Assembly: GCA_021733645.1 (NCBI GenBank)
Contig: JAHREJ010000009.1
Span: forward strand, 1 to 64,000
DNA length: 64,000 nucleotides
Source of the DNA: Bacillus subtilis subsp. subtilis
Lineage (GTDB): Bacteria; Pseudomonadota; Gammaproteobacteria; Xanthomonadales; Xanthomonadaceae
Reading direction: 5' to 3'
In this document: one piece after another, positions 1 to 8,839 of the stretch
Numbering within the stretch: position 1 is the stretch's first letter
How the letters are laid out: each line of letters begins with the position of its first letter
The notes under the pieces: generated by a model
Databases searched by the model: none
Told to the model about the DNA's origin: nothing
Seen by the model: only the letters and a program-made list of their open reading frames with translations
Translations under genes and position numbers: made by a program

Positions 1-1
1 C

Positions 2-94
2 ACCCTGCTCTACGACGCCGTGCGGCGCGCCTTCCTCGGCCGTCTGCGCCGGCGCGCGCCCACCGCCGCCGCGCTCACCGGCCCGTCGCCATGA
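2..94 (+). CDS. Possible C-terminal end of an unidentified gene (partial)
   Basis: A plus-strand frame is open from the window edge and ends with TGA at 92-94, giving an arginine- and alanine-rich 30-residue tail beginning TLLYDAVRRAFLG. The TGA overlaps the ATG of the transposase gene orfA (ATGA). I do not recognise the protein. It may be the 3' end of a gene fused next to the insertion sequence by a deletion, or simply an open frame in GC-rich DNA. Confidence 0.25.
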   Translation, partial: TLLYDAVRRAFLGRLRRRAPTAAALTGPSP

Positions 95-357
95 AGAAGT
101 CGAAGTTCACTGAAGAGCAGATCGCGTTCGCCCTGAAACAAGCCGAGAGCGGCACGACTGTCGAAGAGATTTGCCGAAAAATGGGTATCAGCCAAGCTAC
201 GCTCTACGCTTGGCGCAAAAAGGTCGGCGGGTTAGGCGTGTCCGAACTACGCCGGCTACGTCAGCTTGAAGAAGAGAACCGCAAGCTCAAGCAATTGGTC
301 GCCGATTTGAGTCTGGACAAAGTGATGCGGCAGGATGTGCTCTCAAAAAAGCTCTGA
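91..357 (+). CDS. IS3-family transposase OrfA (helix-turn-helix)
   Basis: The 88-residue product begins MKKSKFTEEQIAFALKQAES and is the DNA-binding half of an IS3-family transposase. An N-terminal helix-turn-helix (about residues 5-45, with CRKMGISQATLYAWRKK) is followed by a leucine-zipper-like helix (about 50-80, LRQLEEENRKLKQLVADL). It ends in the KKL of the A AAA AAG slippery site, where a share of ribosomes should shift to the -1 frame to make OrfAB. The start overlaps the stop of an upstream open frame, and no normal IS leader precedes it. Confidence 0.9.
   Translation: MKKSKFTEEQIAFALKQAESGTTVEEICRKMGISQATLYAWRKKVGGLGVSELRRLRQLEEENRKLKQLVADLSLDKVMRQDVLSKKL
345..351 (+). promoter_or_regulatory. 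Programmed -1 frameshift heptamer (A AAA AAG) between orfA and orfB
   Basis: Six A and one G lie in the orfA phase as A AAA AAG (codons 346-348 and 349-351), two codons before the orfA stop. The orfB frame is exactly -1 to orfA and is open from position 345, so slippage here gives a continuous OrfAB protein (about 377 residues). The same heptamer is the known signal in many IS3-family elements. Confidence 0.85.
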
Positions 358-380
358 GGCCCACGCAGCTTAAGACGCTC

Positions 381-1214
381 ATGGGCCACTTGGTCGACCG
401 TTATCGAGTTGGGGTTCGCCGGGCTTGCGAGGTCGTAAAGCAAAGCCGTTCGGCGTGGTATTACCAACCCCGTGAGAATGATGATGCACCACTACTTCTG
501 CGGATCGAAGAGATTGCTGCCACGCGGGTTCGCTACGGTTTCTGGAGAATATTTGTGCTGTTGCGCCGGGAAGGCTGGAAGGCCAACCACAAGCGCGTCT
601 ACCGGCTTTACCGCCAAGCGGGCCTCAATCTGCGGCGTAAGCGTCCTCGCAGACGCAAGGCCGCAGCACACCGCCTGGAGCGCACGATGCTGACGGCTCC
701 AAATCAGGTTTGGAGCATGGATTTTGTGGCCGACGCCCTATTCGACGGACGCCGCTTCCGGGCGCTGACCGTCGTGGACAACTTCACCAAGGAAAGTCTA
801 GCCATCGAAGTGAATCAGCACCTCAAGAGCGAAGACGTGGTGGCCGTGATGGAACGCCTACGCCACCAGCGCGAGCTGCCGCAACGCATCCCGACAGACA
901 ACGGCAGCGAATTCGTCTCGCTCGTAATGGATCGCTGGGCCTACGACAATGGGGTGACCATGGACTATTCCCGACCTAGCACACCGACCGACAACCCCTT
1001 CATCGAGTCGTTCAATGGCAGCTTCCGGGACGAGTGCCTCAACACGCACTGGTTCCTGTCGCTCGATGACACCCGCCAGAAGATCGAAAGCTGGAGGGTC
1101 GATTACAATCATTTCCGGACGCACTCATCAATCGGCGATGTCCCACCAGCAGAGTTTGCCGCCCAATTCACCTCCCCACCCAACGCCGAATTTTCCACTT
1201 CTGCTCGGGCCTAA
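381..1214 (+). CDS. IS3-family transposase OrfB (DDE integrase domain)
   Basis: The 277-residue product has an HTH_21-type N-terminus (YGFWRIFVLLRREGW, about 52-66) and an rve integrase core. The likely DDE residues are Asp in WSMDFVAD (about 111), Asp in TDNGSEF (about 173) and Glu in NPFIESFNG (about 209), the last two with the usual 35-residue spacing. The ATG at 381 gives OrfB alone, but the frame is open back to the heptamer at 345, so the active product is probably the OrfAB fusion. The gene is full length for the family and has no internal stop. Confidence 0.92.
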   Translation: MGHLVDRYRVGVRRACEVVKQSRSAWYYQPRENDDAPLLLRIEEIAATRVRYGFWRIFVLLRREGWKANHKRVYRLYRQAGLNLRRKRPRRRKAAAHRLERTMLTAPNQVWSMDFVADALFDGRRFRALTVVDNFTKESLAIEVNQHLKSEDVVAVMERLRHQRELPQRIPTDNGSEFVSLVMDRWAYDNGVTMDYSRPSTPTDNPFIESFNGSFRDECLNTHWFLSLDDTRQKIESWRVDYNHFRTHSSIGDVPPAEFAAQFTSPPNAEFSTSARA

Positions 1215-1227
1215 CGCTGGGAGGAGG

Positions 1228-1353
1228 TCACCTGCCGGAGGCGCCCACCCTTTCGAAATGGCGCCCGCGCTTCAGCACGAAACCAGCGGTCGCAAAGTCG
1301 GCCGCGACCGCATCGGTGAGCGTCTTCAGCAGGGCCTGGGTTGCATGGGTCAC
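1228..1353 (-). pseudogene. N-terminal remnant of an unknown gene cut by the insertion sequence
   Basis: On the minus strand a GTG at 1353, with GGAG about 10 bases upstream, opens a 41-codon frame whose product begins THATQALLKTLTDAVAADF and continues to a basic KRGRHFERVG stretch. The TGA at 1228-1230 is the first three bases of the IS terminal repeat, so the IS supplies the stop. The start is 27 bases after the stop of the 103-residue gene at 1380-1691, suggesting a former two-gene operon. The rest of the gene is not on the other side of the IS. I cannot name the family. Confidence 0.6.
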
Positions 1354-1379
1354 GCGCTACGCTCCGGATGATCCTGCGC

Positions 1380-1691
1380 TTACGGCAACGTGAACTTCCG
1401 GGCCATGCGCAGCGGCCAGACCGAGGTGAACTGCGCGCCGCCCACCAGCCGGTAGGCCGCCGAGACGCTATGCAGTACCCCGAGCCGCTCAAGCACGTCC
1501 TTGGCCCGGCGGAAGGTCGGGCGCGGCTCGGCGGTAAACATGAACAGGTTGATCTCCTTGGTACTGATGTCATGCCCGTCCAGCGTTGCCGCGCCGCCCA
1601 GGGCCTGGCTCAGCTCTGCTTCCAGGGTGGCCAGGAACGCCTCGTCGTCCAGCGAATTCCGCCAGAACTTGATCACAAGCTGGTAGTCCAT
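1380..1691 (-). CDS. Conserved-looking hypothetical protein, 103 aa
   Basis: I chose the ATG at 1691 (product starting MDYQLVIKFWRNSLDDEAFL) rather than longer upstream frames, because the residues before it are low-complexity. The product is soluble, has no signal peptide or membrane span, and has a mixed helix-strand pattern with a long acidic helix near 17-30 and a basic C-terminus (LRMARKFTLP). It was probably the first gene of a pair with the IS-truncated gene downstream, 27 bases away. I do not recognise the family. Confidence 0.65.
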   Translation of the reverse strand: MDYQLVIKFWRNSLDDEAFLATLEAELSQALGGAATLDGHDISTKEINLFMFTAEPRPTFRRAKDVLERLGVLHSVSAAYRLVGGAQFTSVWPLRMARKFTLP

Positions 1692-1904
1692 CGGGAGCCT
1701 GCCGTTCAAGAAAGGAACCGCCAAGGTTACCCTCCCTGGCGTCATCGACACCATCCGGATGTGCCCGCCAGCATGCCCGGTGCAGCGTCCGGTTCCTTGC
1801 CGCACGCGGCTGGCCTGCCCCTCCCAGCCGCCAATGCCTGCAAATCCTCCCTGCCCAGTTCCATGCGACCCTTCAAAGCGTCTTCATGGAATGGAGGGAT
1901 TCCG

Positions 1905-2771
1905 ATGTTGTCTCGTTTTCGTAGTACCGCACTGCTGGCGCTGGTCGCACTGGCGCTGCCCGCCGCCGCTGTCTGGGCGAAAGACGCCGCACCGCTACGG
2001 GTGATGTCATTCAATGTACGCACCCCGGTGGATACCGAACCCGGCCGCCGCTGGGACGACCGCCGCGATGCGATGGTCAGCCTGCTGCGCGAGCAACACC
2101 CGGCGGTGTTTGGCACCCAGGAGCTGGTGCGCAAGCAGGCCGACTACCTGGTGGCGCACCTGCCCGGTTACCGCTGGTTCGGCAAGGATCGGCGCGGCGG
2201 CAGTGGCGACGAACACATGGGCGTGTTCTACGACAGCAGGCAGCTGACGGTGCTGGAGTCCGGTGATTTCTGGCTGTCCGACACGCCCGACGTGGCCGGC
2301 AGCATCACCTGGGGCAATCTGATGCCACGCATGGTCACCTGGGCGTTGTTCCAGCGCCAGGCCGACGGCAAGCGCTTTTACCTGCTCAATACGCACCTGC
2401 CCTACCGCGACGAAGACGAGCCGCGCCGCGTGCTGGGCGCCCGGTTGATCGTCGAGCGCCTGGCCGCGCTGCCCAAGGACATCCCGGTGGTGGTGACCGG
2501 CGACTTCAACAGCGAGCCGGGCAGCACTACCTATGCGGCGTTCACCAGCGCGCTGGGCGATGCCCGCAAACTGGCCGGCAACGTCGATGGACCTCGCCTG
2601 ACCTTCCACGATTTCAGTGGCAAGCCCACCGTGGAACTGGACTGGATCCTGGTGCGGGGGTTCACTGTGGACCGCTTCACCACGCTGGACGATGCGCCCG
2701 GCGGCGTGCTGCCCTCGGACCACTATCCGGTGCAGGCCGAACTGCGCTTCCCGGCCGCACCAGCACCCTGA
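1905..2771 (+). CDS. Secreted endonuclease/exonuclease/phosphatase-family protein
   Basis: The 288-residue product begins with a Sec-type signal peptide (residues 1-26, ending AAAVWAKD) and then an EEP-fold hydrolase domain. Seen motifs are RVMSFNVRT near the start, FGTQELV (metal-binding Glu), NTHLPYRDE, VVTGDFNSEPGS and the C-terminal DWILVRG and SDHYPVQAEL. The Mg-binding and catalytic residues expected in this fold (Asn, Glu, Asp-Asn, Asp-His) are present. Members hydrolyse phosphodiesters or sugar and lipid phosphates, so the substrate is not settled. The ATG at 1905 is preceded by GGAGGG. Confidence 0.85.
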   Translation: MLSRFRSTALLALVALALPAAAVWAKDAAPLRVMSFNVRTPVDTEPGRRWDDRRDAMVSLLREQHPAVFGTQELVRKQADYLVAHLPGYRWFGKDRRGGSGDEHMGVFYDSRQLTVLESGDFWLSDTPDVAGSITWGNLMPRMVTWALFQRQADGKRFYLLNTHLPYRDEDEPRRVLGARLIVERLAALPKDIPVVVTGDFNSEPGSTTYAAFTSALGDARKLAGNVDGPRLTFHDFSGKPTVELDWILVRGFTVDRFTTLDDAPGGVLPSDHYPVQAELRFPAAPAP

Positions 2772-3059
2772 ACCCGGTATCCACGCTCCAGCCGCATCTG
2801 CGCCACATCGATGGTGCAGGTGCGACACACGCGGCGCCACGCACAGGAAGCACTGCCCATCGCCACCACCGCGGCCTTGCTGGCTTGATCGTCAATGGCC
2901 AGGACGCCGCCGCCGATGAGGCGGCCGTCTTCTGGTCCGCCGCGCCGGGTCGGTTTCGCCAAACGCGGGCGGGTGATGGACGCCCCCACCGGGCATCGCT
3001 TCTGCTTCGTGCGCATGTGCGGGGGAAAGATCATGCAGGTGCCAACCGCTGGGACTGGG
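2772..3059. other. Gap with no confident gene
   Basis: These 288 bases between the EEP gene and a small membrane-protein gene hold only weak open frames on both strands, including a minus-strand frame of about 100 codons that runs into the EEP gene. None has a clear ribosome site, recognisable motif or convincing amino-acid composition. I see no REP hairpin here. Confidence 0.4.
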
Positions 3060-3326
3060 CTAGCGCCGCGGCGGCAGGACGCGGTCGCCCAACAGGCGGC
3101 ACAGCGCCAGATGCTGGTCGCGGGCCTGGCAGATCCTGGCCACGACGGCGATGAACACCCCGATCACCACCACGCCGATGTCCAGCAGATGGTCGGGAAG
3201 CCTGGCAAAGCCAAGCGCCACCATGAGCGCGGCCAGCACCAGCAACGTGATCGCACCGGGAGATAGCGCCGATTGCCCTTTCGGGGTGGGCGTCGAGGCC
3301 GCCCGCCACGGCTTGGGGTCGATCAT
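3060..3326 (-). CDS. Small two-span membrane protein, unknown function
   Basis: The 88-residue product (starting MIDPKPWRAA, with GGGAAC about 8 bases before the ATG at 3326) has two hydrophobic segments, roughly residues 21-42 (ALSPGAITLLVLAALMVALG) and 47-66 (LLDIGVVVIGVFIAVVARIC). The C-terminus is basic (VLPPRR). A longer start at 3362 is possible but has no ribosome site. The family is not recognised. It lies downstream of the efflux operon but is separated from it by a hairpin and 120 bases. Confidence 0.55.
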   Translation of the reverse strand: MIDPKPWRAASTPTPKGQSALSPGAITLLVLAALMVALGFARLPDHLLDIGVVVIGVFIAVVARICQARDQHLALCRLLGDRVLPPRR

Positions 3327-3445
3327 GGCAACGTTCCCGCTAAAAGGGACGCTTTGTAACATCTGGATGGAGGTCTACGGCAGAGGCAAAGCCGCCAATC
3401 ACCGCTTTTCTGGTTTGGCGTGGCGGCAAACTCTGACGCTGCGCA

Positions 3446-3476
3446 CATGCGAGGGCGGCCAGGCCGCCCCCGCATG
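3446..3476 (-). terminator. Stem-loop just after the efflux operon
   Basis: CATGCG at 3446-3451 pairs with CGCATG at 3471-3476, and GGGCGGCC at 3453-3460 pairs with GGCCGCCC at 3462-3469. It begins about 6 bases after the smeX stop. There is no T-run, so it may protect the mRNA 3' end or act with Rho rather than be a simple intrinsic terminator. Confidence 0.4.
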
Positions 3477-3481
3477 CCGGG

Positions 3482-4912
3482 TCATCGCAGCGTGCCGGCC
3501 ACTGCCGGCGGTGCTGCATCCTGTTGCTGGCCCCAACCGCCGAGGGCTTTGTACACCCCCACCACGCTCACGTTGACCGTGGATTCGGCGGCGGCCAATG
3601 CGTCGTCCGCAGCCAGCTGGGTGCGTTGCGCATCCAGCAGGGTGAGGAAGTCTTCAGACCCCTCGCGGTAGCGGATCTGCGCCAGCTGTTCGGCACGCCG
3701 GGCCGCCTGGGCCTGCTCGGCCACGATGGCCAGCCGCGACTGCTGCTTGGCATACCGGGTAAGCGCGTTCTCGGTGTCTTCCAGTGCCAACAGCACCGCC
3801 TTTTCGTACTCGGCGGCCACGCCATCGGCCTGCGCCTTGCTGGCGCGCAGGCGTGCCTTCACGGTGCCGAAATCGAACGCAGCCCAGCTGATCGACGGGG
3901 TCACCGACCACGCCTTGTTGGCACCATTCACCAGCCCACTGGCGTCACCGGACAGGAAGCCGACGAAACCGGTGAGGCTGATCCGCGGGAACAGATCGGC
4001 CGTCGCCACGCCAACGCGTGCGGTGGCCGCCGCCAGGCGGCGCTCGGCACTGCGCACGTCGGCACGCTGGCGCAGCAGGTCGGTGGTATCACCCAACGGC
4101 AGCTGCTTGGCGTAGGCCGGTACCTCGCGCGGCTGCAACAGGGCGTCCAGTGCATCCGGGCGCTGCCCCAGCAGTACCGCCAGGCGATGCCGCGACTGCA
4201 CTTCGGCCACTTCCAGCAGCGGGATGTCGGCCTCGATCGCCTTCAGGCGTGCGCGGCTGCTCTGCACGTCCAGCTCGCTGCCGGCGCCCAGTTCCCAACG
4301 CGCCTCGGTCAGGCGCTGGGTGTCGCGCAGGTTGACCAGGGTGCGCTTGGCCACGTCGATACGCTTCTGCGACCCACGCAGTTCGAAGTAGTTGCGCGCC
4401 ACTTCGGCGGCCACGGTGACCTGGGCATCGGCGAGGTTGTCCTGCTCGGCGCCCAGGTCGGCCCGCGCCGCTTCGGCCGCACGGCGCTGACGCCCGAACA
4501 GGTCCAGCTCCCAGCCGGCGTCGAAACCGAGCTGGTAGGTCTCGCTGAAGACACGCTCGCCGCCTGCGGTGGCATCGGGCTGCTTGCGGCGATCGTAGCT
4601 GCCGCCGCTGGTCACGTGCGGCAGCTGGTCCAGGCGCTGCTCGACGAACACCGCGCGCGCTTCACGCACGCGGGCCATCGCAATGCGCAGGTCCAGGTTG
4701 GTACCCAGTGCGTCGTGTACCAGCTGTTCCAGCACCGGGTCGTCGAACTGGGCCCACCAGCTGGCCACCGGCGAGGTGGTGCTGAACACCGGCGCGGCGG
4801 CGCCCTGCAGGGTCACCGGCTCTGCCGGTGGTGCCTGGTAGTTGGGGCCGACGCTGACGCAACCGGCCAGCAGCGCGCTGGTCACGGCCACGGTCAACAG
4901 GCGGATCACCAT
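3482..4912 (-). CDS. smeX: Outer-membrane efflux lipoprotein (OprM/NodT family), SmeX-like
   Basis: The 476-residue product is a TolC-type outer-membrane channel of the NodT lipoprotein family. The signal peptide ends in the lipobox LLAGC (Cys17), and two repeated OEP domains follow with the coiled alpha-barrel helices (AMARVREARAVFVEQRLDQL; ALTRYAKQQSRLAIVAEQ). It should form the exit duct for the RND pump encoded upstream. Its ATG overlaps the end of the dehydrogenase gene by seven bases, so the two are translationally coupled. The gene order regulator / U1-V-W-U2-X matches the S. maltophilia smeVWX operon, which justifies the symbol. Sequence identity was not checked. Confidence 0.9.
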   Translation of the reverse strand: MVIRLLTVAVTSALLAGCVSVGPNYQAPPAEPVTLQGAAAPVFSTTSPVASWWAQFDDPVLEQLVHDALGTNLDLRIAMARVREARAVFVEQRLDQLPHVTSGGSYDRRKQPDATAGGERVFSETYQLGFDAGWELDLFGRQRRAAEAARADLGAEQDNLADAQVTVAAEVARNYFELRGSQKRIDVAKRTLVNLRDTQRLTEARWELGAGSELDVQSSRARLKAIEADIPLLEVAEVQSRHRLAVLLGQRPDALDALLQPREVPAYAKQLPLGDTTDLLRQRADVRSAERRLAAATARVGVATADLFPRISLTGFVGFLSGDASGLVNGANKAWSVTPSISWAAFDFGTVKARLRASKAQADGVAAEYEKAVLLALEDTENALTRYAKQQSRLAIVAEQAQAARRAEQLAQIRYREGSEDFLTLLDAQRTQLAADDALAAAESTVNVSVVGVYKALGGWGQQQDAAPPAVAGTLR

Positions 4913-5643
4913 GGCAGCACCTCACCGAGGTAGGTGAAGCTGCCGTTGGGGCCGTCGGCACCAATCAGCGCCATGCCCACGCTGGAGCGCGCGCCTTCGC
5001 TGATTTCGATCTCGCCCTCGCCACCGTTCATATCGGTTTTGACATAGCCCGGATGCACGGTGTTGACCTTGGTGGTGCCCTCGCGCAGCTCAAAGGCCAG
5101 CTGCACCGTCCAGGCATTCACCGCGCTCTTGGAGGCGTTGTAGGCCGGCACCGCGAAGCCGTAGATCGGCGAGCCCGGCTGGCTGTGCAGGGTGAGCGAA
5201 CCGAGGATGCTGGACACGTTGACGATGCGGCCGGCCGGCGAGGCGTTGATCAGCGGCAGGAACGCCTGGGTGACCGCGATGACGGCGAACACGTTGGTGT
5301 CGAAGGTGTCGCGCCAGGTCTGCAGGGTCTGCGCCGACGGTGCCAGTTTGATGTCATCGAGCAGGATGCCGGCGTTGTTGACCAGGATGTCCAGGCGGCC
5401 ATGACGGGCTTCAACGGTTTTCACCGCCGCGGCGATGCTGTCGGCATCACCGACGTCAAGTTGGATCGCCTCCACCGGCAGGCCTTCGGCCTGCAGCTTC
5501 AGCGCTTCGGCCACGGCGGTGTCGCGCTTGCGCCCGGCCAGCAGCGTGTGCACGCCGGCCTGGGCCAGTTGGCGCACGGTTTCCAGGCCGATGCCGCGGG
5601 TGGCACCGGTGACCAGGGCGATCGTTTGGGTAGCGGTATTCAT
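4906..5643 (-). CDS. smeU2: Short-chain dehydrogenase/reductase, SmeU2-like
   Basis: The 245-residue classical SDR has the NAD(P)-binding TGATRGIG (about 13-20), the NNAG motif (LVNNAGILLDD), the active-site Ser (NVSSILG) and the YxxxK catalytic pair (YNASKSAVNAW). It is therefore likely an active oxidoreductase in the cytoplasm. It sits between the RND transporter and the outer-membrane channel in the same operon, 25 bases after smeW and overlapping smeX. The family makes sense as a detoxifier of a reactive pump substrate or inducer such as a quinone or carbonyl, but that is inference. Confidence 0.9.
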   Translation of the reverse strand: MNTATQTIALVTGATRGIGLETVRQLAQAGVHTLLAGRKRDTAVAEALKLQAEGLPVEAIQLDVGDADSIAAAVKTVEARHGRLDILVNNAGILLDDIKLAPSAQTLQTWRDTFDTNVFAVIAVTQAFLPLINASPAGRIVNVSSILGSLTLHSQPGSPIYGFAVPAYNASKSAVNAWTVQLAFELREGTTKVNTVHPGYVKTDMNGGEGEIEISEGARSSVGMALIGADGPNGSFTYLGEVLPW

Positions 5644-5668
5644 GTGAAAAACCTCGCGGGGGAAGCAA

Positions 5669-8600
5669 TCAATGGTGGATGGTGGGTTCGCCGTGGGTCA
5701 CCAGCTGCCCGCCGCCGTTACGGCTGACGAACTTGCGCAGGGCCACGTAGAACACCGGGGTAAGGAACAGGCCGAACAGGGTCACGCCCAGCATGCCGGC
5801 GAACACCGTGATGCCGGTGACAGAGCGCACTTCGGCGCCCGCACCATGCGAGAGCACCAGCGGCACGGTGCCGGCGATGAAGGCGATGGAGGTCATCACG
5901 ATCGGGCGCAGACGCAGGCGGCAGGCTTCCAGCGCCGCTTCAACGATGCCCTTGCCACCCATTTCCAGCTCTCGGGCGAACTCCACGATCAGGATGGCGT
6001 TCTTGCACGCCAGGCCCATCAGCACCACCAGGCCGACCTGCACGAACACGTTGTTGTCACCACCGGTGAGCCATACGCCAAACAGCGCAGACAGCAGGGT
6101 CATCGGCACGATCAGGATCACCGCCAGCGGCAGCGACCAGCTTTCATACAACGCAGCCAGCACCAGGAATGCCAGCAGGATCGCCACCGGGAACACGATG
6201 AAGGCAGCCTTGCCCTGGGTCGCCTGCTGGTAGCTCAGGTCGGTCCATTCGGTGGTCATGCCCACCGGCAGTACCTTGGCGGCGATCGCGGTGAGGTTGC
6301 TCATCGCTTCGGCCGACGACAGCATGCGCGGGTCGGCTTCGCCGGCCAGGTCGGCGGCCGGGTAGCCGTTGAAGCGCAGCACCGGGTCCGGGCCGAAGGT
6401 TTCCTTGATGGTCACCATCGAGCCGATCGGCACCATTTCGCCGCGGTCGTTGCGGGTACGCAGCTTGCCGATGTCTTCCACGCTGCCACGGAACTGGCCG
6501 TCGGCCTGGGCGATCACCTGCCAGGTACGACCGAACTGATTGAAGTCGTTGACGTAGGCCGAACCAAGGTAGGTCTGCAGCGTGTCGAACAGTTCGGTCA
6601 GCTGTACGCCCTGGGCCTTGGCCTTGACGCGGTCCACTTCCGCATCCAGCTGCGGCACGTTGGCCTGGTAGCTGGTGATCGGGAAGGCCATGCCCGGGGT
6701 CTGTGCTACCGCACCCTGCATGGACTGCACCGCGTTCTGCAGGGCGCCGTAACCGAGGTTGCCACGGTCCTGGATGAACATCTGGTAGCCGTTGCCGTTG
6801 CCCAGGCCCAGGATCGGCGGCGGCATCATCGCAAAGGCGAAGCCTTCCTGCAGCCCGGCGATCTTCTGGTTGATCTCGGCATTGATCTGCGCTGCGGTGC
6901 GGCCATGACGCTCGTTGAACGGCTTGAGCGGAATGAACGCCACGCCGGTGTTGGGCGTGTTGGTGAACTGCAGGGCATTGAGGCCCGGGAACGAAATGGT
7001 GTGCGCCACGCCATCGGTTTCCTGGGCGATCTTGGCTACCTTGCGCAGCATTTCATCGGTACGCGCGATCGACGAGCCTTCCGGCAGTTTCACGCCGGCG
7101 ATCAGGTACAGCTTGTCCTGGGTCGGGATGAAGCCCGGCGGCACCAGCTTGAAGATGAAACCGGTACCCACCAGCAACACCGCGTACACCACAAATACCG
7201 CACCACGACGCCCGAGGATCTTCGACACGCCACGCTCGTACTTCTCCGAGCTGGACTTGAAGAAGCGGTTGAACGGGCGGAACACCCAGCCGAACAGGCG
7301 GTCGATGATGCGGGTCGGGCCATCCTTGGGCGCGCCGTGCGGCTTGAGCAGGCGTGCGGCCAGGGCCGGCGACAGGGTCAGCGAGTTGATCGCCGAGATC
7401 ACCGTGGAAATGGCGATGGTGACCGCGAACTGCTTGTAGAACTGACCGGTGACGCCGGACAGGAATGCCATCGGCACGAACACCGCGCACAGCACCAGGG
7501 CGATGGCGATGATCGGGCCGGACACTTCACGCATCGCCTGGTGGGCGGCGGCCAGCGGGGTCAGGCCTTCTTCGATGTTGCGTTCGACGTTCTCCACCAC
7601 CACGATCGCATCGTCGACCACGATGCCGATCGCCAGCACCAGGCCGAACAGGCTCAACGTGTTGATCGAGAAGCCCAACAGGTACAGTGCCGCGAAGGTG
7701 CCTACGATCGACACCGGCACGGCGATCAACGGAATGATCGAGGCGCGCCAGGTCTGCAGGAACAGGATCACCACCAGCACCACCAGCGCGATCGCTTCGA
7801 GCAGGGTGGTGACCACGGCCTTGATCGAATCACGCACGAAGATGGTGGTGTCATACACCGCCTCGTACTTGACGTCGTCGGGGAAGGTCTTCTGCATTTC
7901 GTCCATCGTGCCCATCACCGCATCGCGGATCTCCAGCGCGTTGGCGCCGGGGGCCTGGAAAATACCGATGCCGACCGCGTTCTTGCCGTCCAGCTGCGAG
8001 CGCAGGGTGTAGTCGCCGGCGCCCAGTTCCACGCGCGCCACGTCCGACAGCCGCACCACTTCGCCATCAACACCGCTTTTGAGCACGATATCGCCGAATT
8101 CCTTTTCGCTGCGCAGGCGGCCCTGGGCATTGATCAGGGTCAGGAACTGGCTGTTGGGCATCGGTTCGGCGCCGAGCTGGCCCGCCGAGACCTGCACGTT
8201 CTGCTCGCGCATCGCGCGCACCACGTCGCTGGCGGTCAGGCCGCGCGAGGCCACCTTGTCCGGATCCAGCCAGGCGCGCATGGCGTAGTCGCCGCCGCCG
8301 AAGATCTGCGCATCGCCTACGCCCTGGATCCGCGCAAGCGCATCCTTGACGTGCAGGCGTGCGTAGTTGCGCAGGTACAGGGTGTCGTACTTGCCGTTGG
8401 GCGAGGTCAGGTGCACCACCATCAGGAAGGTGGGCGACTGCTTCTGGGTGGTCACGCCTTGCCGGCGCACGTCCTCGGGCAGGCGTGCCTGGGCCTGGGC
8501 GACGCGGTTCTGCACCTTCACCGCCGCCGCGTCCGGGTCGGTACCCGGGCGGAAGGTGATGGTCATCTGCAGCACGCCATCGGAGCCGGCCACCGACTTG

Positions 8601-8839
8601 AGGTACATCATGCCCTCAACGCCGTTGATCGCCTCTTCCAGTGGCGTGGCCACGGTTTCGGCGATCACCTTGGGGTTGGCGCCGGGATACACGGTGCGCA
8701 CCACCACCGACGGCGGCACCACTTCGGGATACTCGCCGATCGGCAGCATCGGGATGGAGATCAGGCCGGCGGCGAAGATCACAATCGACAACACCGCCGC
8801 GAAAATCGGCCTGTCGATGAAGAAACGGGAAAAGTCCAT
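5669..8839 (-). CDS. smeW: RND multidrug efflux transporter, SmeW/MexF-like
   Basis: The 1,056-residue inner-membrane HAE1-type RND pump begins MDFSRFFIDRPIFAAVLSIV, a hallmark of AcrB/MexF proteins. It has the expected twelve spans, large periplasmic loops after TM1 and TM7, and the proton-relay motif in TM4 (GIVVDDAIVVVENVER, Asp-Asp). The length is normal for the family. It should export drugs (MexF-like pumps handle quinolones and chloramphenicol) using the proton gradient, with SmeV as adaptor and SmeX as outer channel. No frameshift is seen. Confidence 0.95.
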   Translation of the reverse strand: MDFSRFFIDRPIFAAVLSIVIFAAGLISIPMLPIGEYPEVVPPSVVVRTVYPGANPKVIAETVATPLEEAINGVEGMMYLKSVAGSDGVLQMTITFRPGTDPDAAAVKVQNRVAQAQARLPEDVRRQGVTTQKQSPTFLMVVHLTSPNGKYDTLYLRNYARLHVKDALARIQGVGDAQIFGGGDYAMRAWLDPDKVASRGLTASDVVRAMREQNVQVSAGQLGAEPMPNSQFLTLINAQGRLRSEKEFGDIVLKSGVDGEVVRLSDVARVELGAGDYTLRSQLDGKNAVGIGIFQAPGANALEIRDAVMGTMDEMQKTFPDDVKYEAVYDTTIFVRDSIKAVVTTLLEAIALVVLVVILFLQTWRASIIPLIAVPVSIVGTFAALYLLGFSINTLSLFGLVLAIGIVVDDAIVVVENVERNIEEGLTPLAAAHQAMREVSGPIIAIALVLCAVFVPMAFLSGVTGQFYKQFAVTIAISTVISAINSLTLSPALAARLLKPHGAPKDGPTRIIDRLFGWVFRPFNRFFKSSSEKYERGVSKILGRRGAVFVVYAVLLVGTGFIFKLVPPGFIPTQDKLYLIAGVKLPEGSSIARTDEMLRKVAKIAQETDGVAHTISFPGLNALQFTNTPNTGVAFIPLKPFNERHGRTAAQINAEINQKIAGLQEGFAFAMMPPPILGLGNGNGYQMFIQDRGNLGYGALQNAVQSMQGAVAQTPGMAFPITSYQANVPQLDAEVDRVKAKAQGVQLTELFDTLQTYLGSAYVNDFNQFGRTWQVIAQADGQFRGSVEDIGKLRTRNDRGEMVPIGSMVTIKETFGPDPVLRFNGYPAADLAGEADPRMLSSAEAMSNLTAIAAKVLPVGMTTEWTDLSYQQATQGKAAFIVFPVAILLAFLVLAALYESWSLPLAVILIVPMTLLSALFGVWLTGGDNNVFVQVGLVVLMGLACKNAILIVEFARELEMGGKGIVEAALEACRLRLRPIVMTSIAFIAGTVPLVLSHGAGAEVRSVTGITVFAGMLGVTLFGLFLTPVFYVALRKFVSRNGGGQLVTHGEPTIHH

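Larger units (their letters stand above)
91..1230 (+). mobile_element. IS3-family (IS407-group-like) insertion sequence, left end not found
   Basis: The element carries overlapping orfA and orfB joined by a -1 frameshift signal, the classic IS3-family design. Its right end is probably at 1230: after the orfB stop comes GCTGGGAGGAGGTCA, so that end reads inwards as TGACCTCCTCCC on the other strand, a plausible terminal inverted repeat. No matching TGACCTCCTCCC occurs in bases 1-90, so the left terminal repeat and the usual leader before orfA appear to be missing, or lie beyond a rearrangement. Both reading frames look intact, so transposase could still be made, but the element should not move by itself without a left end. 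Confidence 0.8.

Noticed and set aside
1341..1904. Long N-terminal extension of the EEP gene
   Set aside because: The signal peptide begins at the ATG at 1905 with GGAGGG before it, and the extension runs opposite the 103-residue gene.
2723..3034. A minus-strand frame of about 100 codons overlapping the end of the EEP gene
   Set aside because: No ribosome site, no recognised motif, and it overlaps a confident gene. Left as unassigned sequence.
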